Below are positions 5,817-8,363 of a DNA stretch of 8,363 nt, in pieces. Numbering within the stretch: position 1 is the stretch's first letter; each line of letters begins with the position of its first letter. The stretch is taken from positions 1-8,363 of the forward strand of contig JAESTI010000247.1 in assembly GCA_016763665.1 (NCBI GenBank), written 5' to 3'. Under the pieces are notes generated by a model. It worked only from the letters and a program-made list of their open reading frames with translations. It ran no database searches and had not been told where the DNA came from. This DNA is from Bacteroidia bacterium. Its GTDB lineage: Bacteria > Bacteroidota > Bacteroidia > Flavobacteriales > NORP286. The position numbers were made by a program, and so were the translations under genes.

Positions 5817-8363
5817 TTAATTATTAAATACATCACTTTCTTTAAGGTAGATGATTTCTCCGTATTCAGCTAATTTTTCTAAATCAATTCTGCTTTTATC
5901 TCCAACAATGCCAATTACAATAGGTAGTCCTTTAATGTTTGATTGATAGAACTTTTCTATATTCTCAAATGTTAATGCCTCGTAACTGCTAAGTTTTACT
6001 TTACTGGGATCATCGGTATATCCTTTTGTTTTCCATGCTTCAACTTTGGAACTTAGATATCTATAATGTGGACGATCAGTATAAGCAGACTGTATCAAAG
6101 CATTTTTTATAGTATTCAGTCTCTCAATTTTTAATGGCATTTTGGTCAAAATACTATTCATGATATCCAAAGCTTCAATGGTCTTGTCAGCTTGGCAACC
6201 TATGTAACCTGAGAAATATCCTTTATCGTCAGGTATTTTGGGAGTACGATACCAACCCCAAGCCGAATAAGCAAGAGATCGATATTCTCTAATTTCCTGA
6301 AAAACCAACGATGACATCCCACCACCAAAATATTCATTAAAAGCATCAATATCGGGTTGTTCTTTAATATTATAATTCTTACCAGGGATGTAAATTGAGA
6401 TATGACTTTGAAGCGCATCCTTGTTATCAATAAAGTAAATTTTTCGGTTATCATATTGTGTTTTTCTAATCATCACGGGCGATTTGCTATGATTTTTTAC
6501 TGAGATATTCAAAGAATTAGTGATAGCATTTTTAACTGTTTCATTGCTATTTTTACCAACATAATGTATGGTAACTTCATAAGTCAATGCATCCTTAAAC
6601 ACAGCAATCATGCTATCGGCATTTAACTGAGAGATACCTTTTCTGGATCTTCTTCTTAAATAGGAGGAGTTGTCTTGAAATATCACATATTCTTTTAGCG
6701 CTTGCCCAATAGGTTCTGGCTCTTTCTCTAGTTTCCTGCCTTGTAGTTCTGCTTGGACAATATTCTTTACTTTTTTAGGGTCAGGCTTTGCATTATTTAT
6801 GAGGTCATTGGTAAGCTCTAGTGCCCTATTTAAATGATCTTCATAGCCTTCCAACTGTATAGATAACTTATCATCATTACTTTCAATAATATACGTACAA
6901 CCAATTTTGTCAAACTCCAGTTTTAATTCACGAATATCATATTCTTGAGTTCCAACTAAATTCAAATATTGTGAGGCATAAGTTAAAAGTGGTAAGTGGT
7001 AATTTCCAATACCAAATTCTAAAGATAAAGTGAAGATGTCATTTTTGGGATTGTGTGTTGTATATAAGTGAGTAAGGTTATTAATATCCAGCTCTTGAAC
7101 TCCTTTATTAAAATCAACAAAATTGGCTCTGGGTTTTTGAGATGGGATCTTTTCAAATTTCTTGGCAAATTCCGATACAGCATCTTTTTTGGGAATAGCA
7201 GGTTCAAATCCGGGTTTTTCTATTTTCTCTTTTTTCGGGAACCCCATTTTAGAATGAAGTACCAAATAATTATTACCGTAATATTTATTGGCTACTTCCA
7301 ATACATCCTTTTTAGTAACTGCCTTTAATTTTTTGAGGTATTCAGTAAAATCGTTCCATTCACTTCCCTGAACAAATATTTGCCCTATATATTGGCTTTT
7401 ACCATAAAGGCCTTCAAAATCCATTTCATACGATTTTAATAAACTTCTTTTAGCAGATTCCAGGAGCCAATCATCAAAATCTCCATTGCGAAGTTTAGCA
7501 ACTTCATCTAACACAAGTTTTTCGGCTTTTTTTAATGGTTGTCCGATGATCTTGGGAATGAAAATTAAAAGGTTGGCCCCATGGTCATTATAAGTTAAGT
7601 CAATATTAGTTGCAAACATGATCTCATTATCCAATATTAATTGATCCCACAAACCTGTTTGTCCTGTATTGGTTAATACGTAATTGCAAACCTTTAACGC
7701 AGCTCGATCCTTATGACCATTAGGAACGGTTCTGTAGCCAACAAGTCCAATTTTTATGGGACTTAATCTTTTCTTAATATACTCTCTTCCATTGAATTCT
7801 TGTTCAGGATATTCGGGATACTCTGGAACTTCTCCTGTTCTCAATGTGCTAAATTTTTCCTCTATCATTGGCATAATACTTTCACTGTCGAAGTCTCCGC
7901 AAAGCACAAGTGCCATATTATTCGCTACATAATAGGTATCATAATACTCATACATTTTATTGAGAGAAGGATTTTTGAGGTGTTCAGTTTTTCCAATGAT
8001 AGTTTGTTGTCCGTAAGGATGATTTTTAAAAAATTGTTTGATGTACAATTCATAAAGTGCAAAAAAGAAACTGTCCATGGATCGGTTCTTTTCTTCATAA
8101 ACAATTTCTAATTCTGGTTGAAACAACCTGAATACAGGATTCTTAAACCGGTGACTGTATATTTCCAGCCATTTCTCCATTTGGTTAGGGGGAAACGTGT
8201 TGTGATAAGCGATCATTTCTTCCGTAGTGAACGCGTTTATTCCTGTAGAACCAATCCCGGAGAGCAGCCTGTCCATTTCGTTGGGAATTGCATATTCAGC
8301 AGCTTTTAACGAAACTTCGTTTATTTTTTTCTGAATATCTTTTCGCTCATTCTCATCAGAAGT
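5817..8363 (-). CDS. M16 family zinc metallopeptidase (PqqL/pitrilysin-like), N-terminus outside window
   Basis: A four-domain, clam-shell M16 peptidase that degrades peptides inside an enclosed chamber; Bacteroidota homologues are mostly envelope proteins. The frame is open to the right edge (first visible codons TSDENERKD), so the ATG at 8276 is internal; 848 codons are present and about 100-130 are missing, including the signal peptide and the zinc-binding HxxEH. Numbering from that internal Met: the downstream Glu ligand lies in EIVYEEKNR (Glu61/Glu62, probably Glu62; 8091-8096), followed by HPYGQQTIIG and YYDTYYVANNMALVLCGDFD of the first M16_C domain. The second half (about 400-819) is the inactive repeat. 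It lacks a zinc motif (HLPLLTYAS where the motif would lie) but keeps FGGGMSSLVFQEIREYRSLAY with the Arg663/Tyr670 pair, spaced as the substrate-binding Arg/Tyr of insulysin. Sequence around GSTGINAFTT is typical of the family. It is followed at 37 bases by the exported-protein gene. Whether it is active cannot be judged without the HxxEH. Confidence 0.93.
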   Translation of the reverse strand, partial: TSDENERKDIQKKINEVSLKAAEYAIPNEMDRLLSGIGSTGINAFTTEEMIAYHNTFPPNQMEKWLEIYSHRFKNPVFRLFQPELEIVYEEKNRSMDSFFFALYELYIKQFFKNHPYGQQTIIGKTEHLKNPSLNKMYEYYDTYYVANNMALVLCGDFDSESIMPMIEEKFSTLRTGEVPEYPEYPEQEFNGREYIKKRLSPIKIGLVGYRTVPNGHKDRAALKVCNYVLTNTGQTGLWDQLILDNEIMFATNIDLTYNDHGANLLIFIPKIIGQPLKKAEKLVLDEVAKLRNGDFDDWLLESAKRSLLKSYEMDFEGLYGKSQYIGQIFVQGSEWNDFTEYLKKLKAVTKKDVLEVANKYYGNNYLVLHSKMGFPKKEKIEKPGFEPAIPKKDAVSEFAKKFEKIPSQKPRANFVDFNKGVQELDINNLTHLYTTHNPKNDIFTLSLEFGIGNYHLPLLTYASQYLNLVGTQEYDIRELKLEFDKIGCTYIIESNDDKLSIQLEGYEDHLNRALELTNDLINNAKPDPKKVKNIVQAELQGRKLEKEPEPIGQALKEYVIFQDNSSYLRRRSRKGISQLNADSMIAVFKDALTYEVTIHYVGKNSNETVKNAITNSLNISVKNHSKSPVMIRKTQYDNRKIYFIDNKDALQSHISIYIPGKNYNIKEQPDIDAFNEYFGGGMSSLVFQEIREYRSLAYSAWGWYRTPKIPDDKGYFSGYIGCQADKTIEALDIMNSILTKMPLKIERLNTIKNALIQSAYTDRPHYRYLSSKVEAWKTKGYTDDPSKVKLSSYEALTFENIEKFYQSNIKGLPIVIGIVGDKSRIDLEKLAEYGEIIYLKESDVFNN

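Noticed and set aside
7068..8309. Several plus-strand open frames of 60-105 codons and minus-strand alternatives inside the M16 gene
   Set aside because: All are shadows of the well-conserved M16 reading frame; their products show no domain, and the Cys/Phe-rich composition is typical of antisense translation.

Overview
The window looks like chromosomal DNA of an AT-rich member of the Bacteroidota. The strongest sign is a type IX secretion system (T9SS) C-terminal sorting domain on the large subtilisin-like protease; T9SS is essentially confined to this phylum and its close relatives. The lack of clear Shine-Dalgarno sites, a possible TTTG/TAnnTTTG-type promoter and low-complexity AT-rich word repeats in every intergenic gap fit the same picture. 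A 4-hydroxyphenylpyruvate dioxygenase points to an aerobic lineage (Flavobacteriia or Cytophagia-like) rather than an anaerobic gut Bacteroidales; this is inference.

Layout. 1-789 (+) is the C-terminal two thirds of 4-hydroxyphenylpyruvate dioxygenase, cut by the left edge. 790-1133 is a spacer with three things in it: an AT-rich imperfect inverted repeat built from CAATG/CAATAG words, a short decayed remnant of a T9SS sorting domain (about 943-1053), and a possible promoter. 1134-4949 (+) is a complete 1271-residue secreted S8 serine protease with signal peptide, propeptide, catalytic domain with intact Asp/His/Asn/Ser, seven tandem Ig-like units and a T9SS sorting domain. 4950-5014 is a short convergent gap with a 16-bp degenerate repeat. 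5015-5779 (-) is an unrecognised exported protein. A 37-bp gap with a 7-bp tandem repeat separates it from 5817-8363 (-), a large M16 zinc metallopeptidase cut by the right edge before its HxxEH motif.

How the genes relate. The M16 peptidase and the exported protein are probably co-transcribed on the minus strand, M16 first. The S8 protease converges on them and appears to be a single-gene unit. Tyrosine degradation (HPPD) is functionally unrelated to the envelope and secreted proteases beside it. I see no coherent new multi-gene system here. The most noteworthy features are the sorting-domain relic, the tryptophan-rich recently duplicated Ig-like units, and the three different word repeats in the three gaps.
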